The translations under genes were made by a program, and so were the position numbers. From Caldilineaceae bacterium (GTDB lineage Bacteria; Chloroflexota; Anaerolineae; Caldilineales; Caldilineaceae): a stretch of 54,068 bases of DNA. Position 1 is the stretch's first letter, and the number at the start of each line of letters is the position of its first letter. Of this stretch, positions 1 through 7,580 are shown in pieces. The notes beneath the pieces are model-generated. The model was given only the letters and a program-made list of their open reading frames with translations, made no database searches and was not told where the DNA came from. The stretch is from assembly GCA_026645575.1 (NCBI GenBank), contig JAPKMW010000079.1:1-54068 (forward strand), written 5' to 3'.

Positions 1-1436
1 GGTAGTGTATCTAGTTTGGTTGAAATTTGGAGGGGGATGGCCCACCGGGTAAAGTAAAGGTGACGAAACCAAACTTTAGCGGAAAGGGACATCCCAATGG
101 GAAGCATAGCGGGAGAAAAGCGCCGTGTCAATATCGAAGGCGTGTTTGCGGAAGCAATGGCGGAGGCGGAAGCGGCAGTGGTGAAGGCGTTGGAGCGGGG
201 GGTAGAGGAGAAACTGAGAGAGAGTATCGATGAGTTGCTGGGGCGGGAGGCGTATGCAAGACGGTCTGCGGTAGGGCAGTGGGTGGAAATCGCCGGGGCA
301 TGTCAGCGGTGTAAGAGTCGGCGGAGCTATCGGTTTAGTCGGAACGGGGGGCGGGAGCGGACGCTGGAAAGTAAATGGGGGGTGTTGGCGATCTGGCAAC
401 AACGGTTGGTCTGTGAATGTGGGGGGAGTGTGCGCCTAGAGATGGAAGGGTGGCTGCGACCCTACCAACGCATCGGGGAGGATGTGACCGCCCAAATTGA
501 GCGGTGGGGCGCCTTACGGCTCAGCCTGCGGGAGATGCAGGGGGAAGCAGCGGCGCTGCATATGTCGCCGTTGGCCTTGCGCACCTTGAATCGCCGTTTA
601 CAACAGGTGCAGGCTGCTGCCGCTGCGGGCGAGGCGTGGTGCGTGCCACCGGTGGTGCAAGTGGATGCGATTTGGGTGACGCAACTGGTGCCCAATGGCC
701 GCTCTCGCGTCGATAGCAAAGGGCGACGGCGTGCCTGTAAAAGCCGGGTCAAACGCCCTATCTTCATCGCCCTGGGCGTGTGGCCCGAGACCGACCGGGC
801 CGAGGTGTTGGCTTGGCGCTTGGCCGCAAGCGAAGACGAAAGCAATTGGCTGCTCTTTCTCAGCGAACTCGAAGCCCGTGGTGTGCGGGGTGACAATGGG
901 CTGGAACTGCTCATTCATGATGGCGGCAGTGGCTTGTGCGCCGCCTTACGCACCGTCTCCTTTGCCGCCAGTGAACAGCGCTGTCTCTTCCACAAGCTCC
1001 GCAACCTCTACCATGCCATTCGCATCACCGAAGAAGGTCTCAATGCACAAGCCCGCCGACAACGCCGCAAAGCCATTTTTCGTGACTTTCATCACATCTG
1101 GCAGGCCAAACACCTCCCCACCGTCCTCCTCCGCTATCTTGCCGTCGTGCGCCGTTACCGCACCACCCAACCCGACGCCGTGCGCTGCCTCCGCAACGAC
1201 TTCCGCTCTACCGTCACCTTTTTTCAGATCCGCCAGCGTCATCCCCGCTGGGACCCTACCCATCTCCGCACCACCAGTCGCTTGGAGCGCTTTAATCGCA
1301 CCCTCCGCCGACGCATCAGGGCCGCTTCCGCCTATCATTCCGCTTCCGCTCTCTCCTTTATGCTCGCTCAAGAGGTTGACGCTTTTCATGCCCAACAACC
1401 ACCCGCCACAATTTCAACCAACTAAGATACACTACC
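1..1436 (+). mobile_element. IS256/Mutator-type insertion sequence, complete within the window edge
   Basis: The element is bounded by terminal inverted repeats of about 27 bp. The left end (1-27) starts GGTAGTGTATCT and ends GGTTGAAATT, and the complement of 1410-1436 reads the same apart from a few changes near the middle. It holds one transposase gene whose stop codon lies inside the right repeat. The target-site duplication cannot be checked because the left flank is outside the window. The window starts on the first base of the element, which suggests a contig break at a multicopy IS. Confidence 0.88.
97..1425 (+). CDS. IS256/Mutator-superfamily DDE transposase
   Basis: This 442-residue protein is the transposase of the surrounding IS. 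An N-terminal helical part is followed by a probable zinc-binding pair (C69-x2-C72 and C106-x-C108). The catalytic core shows D190 (in VQVDAIWV), D275 (in LLIHDGGSG) and E397 (in SRLERFNRTLRRR). The C296-x2-H299 signature between the second D and the E is typical of Mutator-like transposases. The end of the reading frame runs into the right terminal repeat, as is common for compact IS elements. The reading frame is intact, so the element may be active. Which IS family subgroup it belongs to (IS256 proper or a related unclassified group) cannot be decided from motifs alone. Confidence 0.85.
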   Translation: MGSIAGEKRRVNIEGVFAEAMAEAEAAVVKALERGVEEKLRESIDELLGREAYARRSAVGQWVEIAGACQRCKSRRSYRFSRNGGRERTLESKWGVLAIWQQRLVCECGGSVRLEMEGWLRPYQRIGEDVTAQIERWGALRLSLREMQGEAAALHMSPLALRTLNRRLQQVQAAAAAGEAWCVPPVVQVDAIWVTQLVPNGRSRVDSKGRRRACKSRVKRPIFIALGVWPETDRAEVLAWRLAASEDESNWLLFLSELEARGVRGDNGLELLIHDGGSGLCAALRTVSFAASEQRCLFHKLRNLYHAIRITEEGLNAQARRQRRKAIFRDFHHIWQAKHLPTVLLRYLAVVRRYRTTQPDAVRCLRNDFRSTVTFFQIRQRHPRWDPTHLRTTSRLERFNRTLRRRIRAASAYHSASALSFMLAQEVDAFHAQQPPATISTN

Positions 1437-1535
1437 ATTTGTGGTTTGGATATTTTTTCACTTCAACGTATGATAGTAGTAGCTGAATTCTACCCCCGCT
1501 TCTTCAAGCGACTAATAGATAAACTAAATAGACTC

Positions 1536-1554
1536 CGCCCCTACCCTATAGGCG
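1536..1554. repeat. Dispersed repeat with CCCCTACCCTATAGG core, copy 1
   Basis: The 19-bp string CGCCCCTACCCTATAGGCG recurs exactly at 39627-39645, and its CCCCTAC part with upstream GCAAGnGGACG recurs in inverted orientation at the right end of the window. It lies in the gene-free stretch 1437-1793. Confidence 0.6.
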
Positions 1555-1660
1555 ACTTTTATTCGTTCTCTCTATAAGTTCGCTCCTAGCCGGACCATGA
1601 CCAGCGACCCATCTGCCGGTCAGGACCGGTTAGGAGGGGGAGTCTAGGTTGGTATAGTAT

Positions 1661-1730
1661 CAGTAGACCGCAACGCTATCCAGCCTGACTCTGGACTCTG
1701 GACTCTGGACTTAGGACTGCGGACTACTGA
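1661..1730. repeat. Dispersed intergenic repeat with tandem GGACTCT units, copy 1
   Basis: This stretch starts CAGTAGACCGCAACGCTATC, has three GACTCTG-type units and ends GGACTTAGGACTGCGGACTA. Both ends recur at 51894-51957. Related GGACTTTGGACTACGGACTA units occur at 40272-40313. Nothing coding is visible in 1437-1793 apart from these repeats. Confidence 0.65.
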
Positions 1731-1793
1731 GTATTTCTTTTTGACGAATTCATTCTGACGAAGAAGCCAAAATAAACTATCGGAGACGAAATC

Positions 1794-2693
1794 ATGAGCG
1801 AAACAGTAGGCTATGTCGGGCTGGGCATCATGGGCATGGGGATGGCCCGCAATTTGTTAAAAGCGGGTTTTCCCCTCTCGGTCTGGAATCGCACGGCGAG
1901 CAAGGCGGAGACGTTAGCAGCGGAAGGCGCCACGGCCCGCGCCACTCCCGCCGAGGTCGCCGCCAATAGTGACATCATTGTCATTTGCGTGAGCGACACC
2001 CCAGATGTCGAGGCGGTGCTGTTGGGCGACAATGGCATTATTCATGGCGCCAAGGCCGGTTCGTTGGTCATTGATTGCAGCACCATCAGCCCGCAGGCCA
2101 CCCAAGCGATGGCCGAGAAGCTGGCGGCCAAAGGGATCAAGATGTTGGACGCCCCGGTCAGCGGTGGCAGCGAAGGCGCAGCCAAAGGCACCTTGAGCAT
2201 TATGGTCGGCGGCGCGGCGGAGGATTTTGAACGGGCCAGGCCGGTCTTTCAGGCGATGGGCAAGACGATTACCCATGTGGGTGGCACGGGCGCCGGGCAG
2301 ACGGTGAAGCTGGTTAATCAGGTGCTGGTGGTTGGCAACTGTCTTGCCATGTGTGAAGCGCTGTTGTTGGCGCAGGCCGGTGGCGTTGATCTGAAGAAGA
2401 CCTATGACGCCATTAGCCAGGGGGCGGCCGGTAGTTGGATGTTTACCAACCGCGCGCCGCAGATCATCAACCGCGACTGGCGGCCCGGTTTTATGGTTTC
2501 GCTTCAGCAAAAAGATTTGCGGTTGGTCTTGGACGCCGCCGATCAACTGGGCGTGCCGCTCCCCGGCACCAGCCTGATCTTCAACCTCTACCGCACGATT
2601 GAGAATCAACTTGGGCATGAAGGCAACCATGCCTTGGTCAAGGCGCTGGAACATCTCTCCGGTATTGAAGTCGGGGGTCAGACAGGCGGATGA
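1794..2693 (+). CDS. 3-hydroxyisobutyrate dehydrogenase-family oxidoreductase
   Basis: This 299-residue cytosolic NAD(P)-dependent beta-hydroxyacid dehydrogenase has the family's usual length. The Rossmann signature GLGIMGMGMARNLLKAG is at residues 8-24. The substrate-binding signature DAPVSGGSEGAAKGTLSIM follows in the middle. The catalytic lysine is in GAGQTVKLVNQ, about residue 170. Substrate cannot be fixed from sequence: 3-hydroxyisobutyrate, tartronate semialdehyde (GarR/GlxR type) and glyoxylate/succinic semialdehyde reductases share these motifs. A GGAGA ribosome-binding site lies a few bases before the ATG. The stop overlaps the next start (ATGA at 2690-2693), so it is translationally coupled to the membrane protein that follows. 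Confidence 0.88.
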   Translation: MSETVGYVGLGIMGMGMARNLLKAGFPLSVWNRTASKAETLAAEGATARATPAEVAANSDIIVICVSDTPDVEAVLLGDNGIIHGAKAGSLVIDCSTISPQATQAMAEKLAAKGIKMLDAPVSGGSEGAAKGTLSIMVGGAAEDFERARPVFQAMGKTITHVGGTGAGQTVKLVNQVLVVGNCLAMCEALLLAQAGGVDLKKTYDAISQGAAGSWMFTNRAPQIINRDWRPGFMVSLQQKDLRLVLDAADQLGVPLPGTSLIFNLYRTIENQLGHEGNHALVKALEHLSGIEVGGQTGG

Positions 2694-3430
2694 TGCGTGT
2701 GATGGAAGAATTGCCGACAGCGCGTTCAGTGTGGTGGCGCAGCCACGGACAAAAGGTGGTCGCCCTCTTCATCTGGGCATTGTTGCTCGGCGGCTATACG
2801 CTCTACTACCAACGCCAAGGGTTGACCGTTGAAAGCTCGCTACAACAGTTGCTGGCCCTCTTTGCCACGCCCTACGGACCGCTGCTCTACCTGGCAAGCT
2901 TTCTGATCCGCCCGCTGCTCTTCTTTTCCGTGGGCATTCTCTGCATCATGGGGGGCATGATCTTTGGCGGCGGGGCCACCAGTAACCTGCTCTTGGCGCT
3001 GAGTTACACGGTGATCGGCGTCTTGGCCTCGGCGCTCATCAGCTTTGGCATTGGACGTTTTTTCGGCAATGGTCTCCTTCATCAGGTGGATACAGAGACC
3101 GACCATCTAGTGCAACGCTACGCCAACCGCTTGCGCCGCAACGGGTTTCTGACCGTGTTGACCATGCGCTTGATCCTGCTGCCTTTTGACGTTGTGAACT
3201 ATCTGGCGGCCTTGGTAGCGGTGGATTGGAAAGCGTTTACGTTGGGAACAGCGATTGGCGCGCTCCCCAGCACCATCGCCTTTGTCACCTTTGGCGCCGC
3301 CATTGACTTGAGCCAGATTGCCGCCGGCAAAATGCCCACGTTGGATAGTAAGCTGATCCTCCTGGCCGTTGCCCTTTTTGCGATGAGTGTACTGCTTTCT
3401 CGTTGGTATAAAGGCCATCACGCAGCATGA
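2690..3430 (+). CDS. TVP38/TMEM64 (VTT-domain) membrane protein
   Basis: This 246-residue inner-membrane protein has about five or six hydrophobic segments, starting at residues 22-40. The central part carries the VTT/SNARE-associated pattern: a glycine-rich hydrophobic stretch (CIMGGMIFGGGATSNLL), then an amphipathic RFFGNGLLHQ segment, then FLTVLTMRLILLPFDVVNYLAAL, which is the conserved R-x-x-P-x-D-x-x-N-Y region. The family includes DedA-like proteins linked to lipid flipping and ion balance, but no exact function can be assigned. The ATG overlaps the upstream stop codon, so the two genes form an operon. The pairing with a dehydrogenase does not itself suggest a pathway. Confidence 0.82.
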   Translation: MMRVMEELPTARSVWWRSHGQKVVALFIWALLLGGYTLYYQRQGLTVESSLQQLLALFATPYGPLLYLASFLIRPLLFFSVGILCIMGGMIFGGGATSNLLLALSYTVIGVLASALISFGIGRFFGNGLLHQVDTETDHLVQRYANRLRRNGFLTVLTMRLILLPFDVVNYLAALVAVDWKAFTLGTAIGALPSTIAFVTFGAAIDLSQIAAGKMPTLDSKLILLAVALFAMSVLLSRWYKGHHAA

Positions 3431-3455
3431 TGACCAATGTGAATGAATTGTGGGT

Positions 3456-3488
3456 AAAAGAAAACCGGCCTGCGCCAACAGGCCGGTT
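3456..3488 (-). terminator. Hairpin with T-rich tail on the minus strand
   Basis: A perfect 10-bp stem AACCGGCCTG/CAGGCCGGTT has a 6-nt loop. On the plus strand it is preceded by AAAAGAAAA, so the U-rich tail (TTTTCTTTT) belongs to minus-strand transcripts, yet no minus-strand gene is apparent just upstream of it. It may also end the plus-strand operon 1794-3430. The rest of 3431-3801 shows only a possible -10 (TAGAAT near 3757). Confidence 0.55.
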
Positions 3489-3801
3489 CAGGTAGTAGTA
3501 GAGATTGTTGGACGGCAACTCTACTAGCTTCAGTATAGCAAAGCTTTTGGCCTTTGTCTATGTCGAAAACATTACAATTTTTTAAGAAAGCCCAAAGGAC
3601 GTGACAATAATCGCGCCGCCAGTCTTTGCTAGATGCCGGTGCTACGAAAAAATGCTACAGCGAGTTGTCACAGCAAGCCGCCCTCTCCACTGCGTCCCAC
3701 CCCTGCTTCTGATTATTCTCTCATCTAATTCATATCTTTGGTTAACAATCGCGTGGTAGAATAAACATAGAAACGAATGCAGTGAGACAGTGGAGAAAAG
3801 T

Positions 3802-5058
3802 ATGTCATTTTTAAAACCAAAAGCGCTACGCTTTGTGGCGCTCTGCCTGGTGATCCTGTTGGCCTTTGGCGCCGGCACAATGGTCGGCGGCGCCAAAGCT
3901 GTTGCCCAGAGCGACGGTGAGACACCGACCGAGTTTGAAGTGTTCTGGCAAGCCTGGTCAATCATTCAGAACCATTTTATTGACCGTGATGTGCTGAACA
4001 CCAAGGGCCTGACCTACGGCGCCATCAATGGGCTAGTACAAGCGCTGGGCGATGAAGGACACACCACCTTTTTGACCCCCAGCGAACTGGAACATCAACA
4101 AACCGCCATGGCCGGCAGCTTTAGCGGCATCGGCGCGCAGTTGGGTGTCAAGGATGGGTTGCCGGTGATCGTGGCGCCGATTGACAACTCGCCGGCGTCA
4201 GAAGCAGGCATTCGCGCCGGGGATATTATCCTGGGCGTGGATGGCGAAGATGTGACCAGCCTTTCACTCAATGAGATCGTTGACCGGGTTCGCGGTCCGT
4301 CCGGTACGGAAGTGGTGTTGACGCTGCTGCGCGAAGGTGAGGATTCCAGCATTGAACTGAGCCTAGTGCGCCGCGAGATCAAAGTGGCGGCAGTTTCATG
4401 GACAATGGTGCCCGGCACGGAAACGGCGTTGGTGCGTTTGAATCAATTTAGCGCCACGGCCAAGAGCGAACTGGTGGCCGCACTGAAAGCAGCCGAGGCG
4501 GCGGGCGCCGAAAGTCTGGTCTTTGATGTGCGCAACAACCCCGGCGGTCTGTTACAACAGGCGATCAGCGTGACCAGTCAATTCTTGAAGAGCGGGAATG
4601 TTTTGCAACAAGAAGATGCGCGTGGCAACCGACAGCCCTTCCGCGTCGAACGGGGCGGTGTAGCGACCGACATTCCCATGGTCGTGTTGATCAACCCCGG
4701 CTCGGCCAGTTCGGCAGAAATTCTCGCCGGCGCCATCCAGGATCACAAGCGCGGCCAGTTGATCGGCGAAACCACCTTTGGCACCGGCACCGTCTTGCAG
4801 ACCTTCACCCTGGATGACGGCTCGGCCCTCCTCCTTGGCACCAGCCAATGGTTGACCGCCGATGGGCGTCTGATCCGCAAGCAAGGCATTACCCCTGACC
4901 TGGAAGTGAAACTGCCTGCCGATGGCGAATTTCTTACCCCAGCGCTCGTCAAAGAATTGACAGCCGAAGCGCTAGCAAAGAGTGGCGATGCGCAGTTGCT
5001 GGCCGGGTTGAAAGCGCTGGGCGCCCTGCCGGCGATAGGGGGACAGGCGCAGCAATAA
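3802..5058 (+). CDS. S41-family carboxyl-terminal processing peptidase homologue lacking the catalytic lysine
   Basis: This is an exported CtpA-like protein of 418 residues. A signal/anchor helix (ALRFVALCLVILLAFGAGT) is followed by a PDZ domain (about residues 107-190) and an S41 core. Numbering from an upstream GTG at 3790, the presumed nucleophile is S307 in NPGSASSAE and the Asp of IQDHKRG is D317. The family's lysine in TFGKGxVQ is replaced by Thr332 (TFGTGTVLQ), so the Ser-Lys dyad seems lost. The protein may be inactive, use another base, or act as a PDZ scaffold. I chose ATG 3802 because GGAGAAAAG lies just before it; the GTG at 3790 would place that ribosome-binding site inside the gene. 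Confidence 0.85.
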   Translation: MSFLKPKALRFVALCLVILLAFGAGTMVGGAKAVAQSDGETPTEFEVFWQAWSIIQNHFIDRDVLNTKGLTYGAINGLVQALGDEGHTTFLTPSELEHQQTAMAGSFSGIGAQLGVKDGLPVIVAPIDNSPASEAGIRAGDIILGVDGEDVTSLSLNEIVDRVRGPSGTEVVLTLLREGEDSSIELSLVRREIKVAAVSWTMVPGTETALVRLNQFSATAKSELVAALKAAEAAGAESLVFDVRNNPGGLLQQAISVTSQFLKSGNVLQQEDARGNRQPFRVERGGVATDIPMVVLINPGSASSAEILAGAIQDHKRGQLIGETTFGTGTVLQTFTLDDGSALLLGTSQWLTADGRLIRKQGITPDLEVKLPADGEFLTPALVKELTAEALAKSGDAQLLAGLKALGALPAIGGQAQQ

Positions 5059-5065
5059 CCATTGC

Positions 5066-5106
5066 AAAAAAATGAGCCGGTGCACGAGCGCCGGCTCATT
5101 TTTTTT
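5066..5106. terminator. Bidirectional rho-independent terminator
   Basis: AATGAGCCGG pairs with CCGGCTCATT (5071-5080 with 5091-5100). A-run on the left and T-run on the right make it usable on both strands. It separates the S41 gene from the convergent SET-domain gene. Confidence 0.85.
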
Positions 5107-5181
5107 AGGAAAGCGCAGCAACTTGGGTAAGTACAATGCCTTGCCCGCACGAGTGCGTGAGATAATCATCAGCCGCCAGGA

Positions 5182-5703
5182 TCAAGATTGGCCGGCGCCG
5201 CCAGCCATCGTAAGCAGTAAAGGAGCATAGCCCGGCAAGCTCTGTTGCACCCGTGGCGCTGGGGTCAATGTCTGCAATAACAGATCCCGAATGTGTTGGT
5301 TAATAAAGTAGGGGGCTAGCTGATCGATGGCTAAATACTTGGCCCCTGCCACCGACCGTATACAATGGCGCGCCCTGCATTGACAGATAAAGGGCTTTGC
5401 CATCTCCCATTCGGTAGAGGGGTAGAAAAACGTTAATGGCTCTCCCTTCTCCATTGCGCGCGCCGCAACAATTTCGAAGGTGCTTGTATCCACAATTACC
5501 GTTGGATCACAGGAGTGATGCAAAAAAGCAAGAATGCCCAATTCCTCAATATGCTTGTCTACACCAACCTGAATCGATGAATCCGTGGGGGTGTTGGTGA
5601 TTTGGTACTGACTAATCGTTTGAATGAGCTGACCAGGGGCATAGGAACGTGACGTCACTAGCCGAACAGCAGAGGTGATTGGCTTGGTTTCCATAGGTAT
5701 CAT
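5182..5703 (-). CDS. Small SET-domain protein (putative protein-lysine methyltransferase)
   Basis: This is a 173-residue protein. The SET-domain hallmark HHSCDPTV (the NHSCxPN motif) lies near the middle, followed by EIVAARAMEKGEPLTFFYPSTEW, which matches the GEELTxxY segment. A cysteine-rich CQCRARHC then resembles a post-SET zinc cluster. Such enzymes move a methyl group from S-adenosylmethionine to lysine, but bacterial members are poorly characterised and the target is unknown. The longer frame reaches 5796, yet the ATG at 5703 is preceded by AGAGGA at good distance and starts the conserved part, so I take it as the start. The gene stands alone, convergent with the S41 gene. Confidence 0.72.
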   Translation of the reverse strand: MIPMETKPITSAVRLVTSRSYAPGQLIQTISQYQITNTPTDSSIQVGVDKHIEELGILAFLHHSCDPTVIVDTSTFEIVAARAMEKGEPLTFFYPSTEWEMAKPFICQCRARHCIRSVAGAKYLAIDQLAPYFINQHIRDLLLQTLTPAPRVQQSLPGYAPLLLTMAGGAGQS

Positions 5704-5889
5704 GATATATCCTCTTGTTGATAATTCCTCGAAAGGCCATTGAATGCCGTGCCACTCCGAACAAAGGCGCCATGAAGACGCGATGTCGGAAGGCATCGCC
5801 GATATTGCACATTGACCAGTTGCAAGAAAACAGTGTTTACGATAAAATTATCCACCATTTACTAGCAGGAATGGCTTCTGGTTTGAAAA

Positions 5890-6840
5890 TTGGCAGAGTC
5901 TGGTGAATGCGCCTACACTGTGAATTTTGGACCTATCTTCATTGGGAACAGCGCTTCGGCAGCGTTTTTACCGGAACAGTCCGCCGCCGAATTGATTGAA
6001 GCCTATGCGCTGACCGGGGGGATGCCAGCCTACCTGGCCCACTTACGCCCGCAGCGCTCGTGGTGGACCAACCTCAGCCAGACCGTTTTCGATCCGGCAA
6101 ACATTCTCTACCATGATGGCTTAACCCTGTTACACGAAGAGTTGCGCGACCCACGGCACTATGTGGCGGTCTTACGCGCCATCGCCAATGGTGCGCACAC
6201 GCTGACCACCATTGCGCGCGAAGCGGGGCTGGAACGGAGTAGTTTGCCCAGCTATTTAGCAACGCTGGCGGGCGCAGGCTATGTCGAACGGCGCGTACCG
6301 ATCGGCATTACACGCAGCAACCGGCAGCAAAGAGGGACGTGGCATATCGCCGATCCCTATATTCGCTTTTGGGGTCGCTATATTTTGCCCTATACCGGCG
6401 CCATTGAGAAAGGCCAGGGCAGCGGGTTGGTCGAGCAGGTCTTACGCCCCACCTGGGAGCAATTTGTGGCGATCACCTGGGAAGAGCTGGCGCGGGAGAG
6501 CGTCCACACCCTGGCCCACCAGCGCACCCCTGGCTTCTGGCCCGAAGCGGTTGGCTCCTGGTGGGACGCACAAAATCAGATCGATGTGGTCGCCGTCAGT
6601 TACCAACAGCGGATTGCCTGGTTGGGGGAAGCGCGCTGGCGCACTCAACCGATGGGCATGGCGGACCTGGAGACCTTGCAGCAGAAAGGGCGGCAGTGGC
6701 AAGGGGCGGAGCGGGACTGGCGCATCTACTACACGCTCTTCAGCCGCGGCGGTTTTACCCAACCCCTGCGCGACCGCGCCAACGCCGACCCGGAACTCCT
6801 GTTGTTTGAGCCGACGACGGTCATCACTGCTGCGCCCTAG
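5890..6840 (+). pseudogene. 5'-truncated STAND/DEXX-box ATPase with DUF234-like C-terminus
   Basis: The frame carries only the C-terminal half of the archaeal-type ATPase family: the helical lid (AAELIEAYALTGGMPAYL), a winged-helix segment (TLTTIAREAGLERSSLPSYLATL, then GYVERRVP) and the C-terminal nuclease-like DUF234 region (WHIADPYIRFWGRYILP, then EAVGSWWD and IDVVAV). The P-loop and Walker B half expected upstream is absent, and the only start is a TTG with no clear ribosome-binding site. I read this as a gene remnant whose first ~200 codons were deleted. An expressed C-terminal fragment cannot be excluded because the frame is open for 316 codons. Confidence 0.72.
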
Positions 6841-6861
6841 AAGGCTGGCCGGCGAATGGTA

Positions 6862-6895
6862 ACGATTCAGCCATAGGGGCCTATGGCTGAATCGT
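6862..6895. repeat. Perfect intergenic hairpin
   Basis: ACGATTCAGCCATAGG and its exact complement are separated by GG (16-bp stem). It lies between the truncated ATPase remnant (+) and the small minus-strand gene, without a T-run; it may stop transcription from both sides. Confidence 0.7.
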
Positions 6896-6923
6896 CATCC
6901 GGAAACTATACCAGGGCGCAACG

Positions 6924-7115
6924 TTACTTCGTCACGAAGGGCAGGAAAATGCTTTGGGTACCGGTGGTTGTGGTCGTCAATTCGGTGACGGACACGCGGG
7001 GAGTGGCATGGTCTCCCACGGCCGGCGGGATAGGGGTGGCAAGCTGGCGCTGCTGTTCCTGCACCAGATGAGATAGCGCTTGCACGTCGGGTTGGGTTTC
7101 TGGTTGATCGTTCAT
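6924..7115 (-). CDS. Small 63-residue protein with FLPFV tail
   Basis: No known function. The ATG at 7115 follows AAGGAG at a normal distance, which supports a real gene. The N-terminus (MNDQPETQPDVQ) is polar and there is no signal peptide. The C-terminus QSIFLPFVTK resembles the end of the large secreted protein at 7581-9155 (KTLFLPLVMQ), and a TELTTTTTGTQ linker precedes it. It is the second gene of the cassette driven by the SARP-type promoter at 7429-7517, 35 bp behind the MLNY small protein. It could be a remnant of a larger secreted protein or a short peptide product. Confidence 0.62.
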   Translation of the reverse strand: MNDQPETQPDVQALSHLVQEQQRQLATPIPPAVGDHATPRVSVTELTTTTTGTQSIFLPFVTK

Positions 7116-7150
7116 GGGTTGGTACTCCTTGATTTTTTGCTGTTTGTTGA

Positions 7151-7369
7151 TTAAAAACCTTCTGTCATAGGCTGGACAGGCAACGGCGGCAGCGACTTTG
7201 TGCCCTGCAACTGTTGGCCCCAGCGGATCAACTGGCGTCCAATCCAGATGGTGACAGGGTGCGGTTGGGATGCGACCAGGGATTGGGTCAAACGCTGTTG
7301 CTCGGCGTTGGTCAATAACAAGTCGCGATGGGCTTCGCTGCGGGTGACGATCTCGTCATAATTCAACAT
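7151..7369 (-). CDS. MLNY-family small protein, copy 1
   Basis: This 72-residue protein of unknown function has three relatives in the window (10708-10842, 10881-11096, 20851-21069). The shared pattern is MLNYxE at the start, then RxAHRDLLLTNAxQQRLTQSL, then QPHP, then an amphipathic WIGRQLIRWGQQLQG segment that could lie on a membrane, then a proline-rich end. All four have GGAGGCGTT or a similar site before the ATG. It is the first gene after the SARP-type promoter at 7429-7517. The copy at 20851-21069 is close to identical over the gene and its upstream region, so the cassette head was duplicated. Confidence 0.75.
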   Translation of the reverse strand: MLNYDEIVTRSEAHRDLLLTNAEQQRLTQSLVASQPHPVTIWIGRQLIRWGQQLQGTKSLPPLPVQPMTEGF

Positions 7370-7428
7370 AACGCCTCCTTTGGGCTGGTGGAACAGGAAT
7401 CTTGGCTTCGTTTACTTTGGCTGTCCCC

Positions 7429-7517
7429 AGCATACCAGGCAAACGTTAAAGCAACGTCAGTGGGTGGCGCCGTTACTTGGCAAAATGTGCGGAGATCGTT
7501 AGTGCATCGTTAAAGCA
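7429..7517 (-). promoter_or_regulatory. SARP-type promoter A
   Basis: Read on the minus strand, the proximal heptamers are ACTGACG-TTGC-TTTAACG (7461-7444), then 9 nt, then the -10 TATGCT (7434-7429, extended by TGG). A second heptamer pair lies upstream (7514-7497, TTTAACG and ACTAACG with a 4-nt spacer), 53 bp from the first. Direct heptamers with 11-bp period placed 8-9 bp from the -10 are the established layout for SARP activators. It drives 7369-6924. Confidence 0.78.
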
Positions 7518-7540
7518 GTCAATCCTGGCTTGCCTTGCCC

Positions 7541-7578
7541 GTTGCCGTGACCGGCGCCGTAGCGCCGGTCACGGCAAC
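7541..7578 (-). terminator. 17-bp perfect hairpin after the secreted beta-helix gene
   Basis: GTTGCCGTGACCGGCGC (7541-7557) pairs exactly with 7562-7578 around a CGTA loop. It begins 3 bp past the stop codon of the 7581-9155 gene and lacks a U-tract, so termination is inferred from place and strength only. Confidence 0.6.
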
Positions 7579-7580
7579 AA

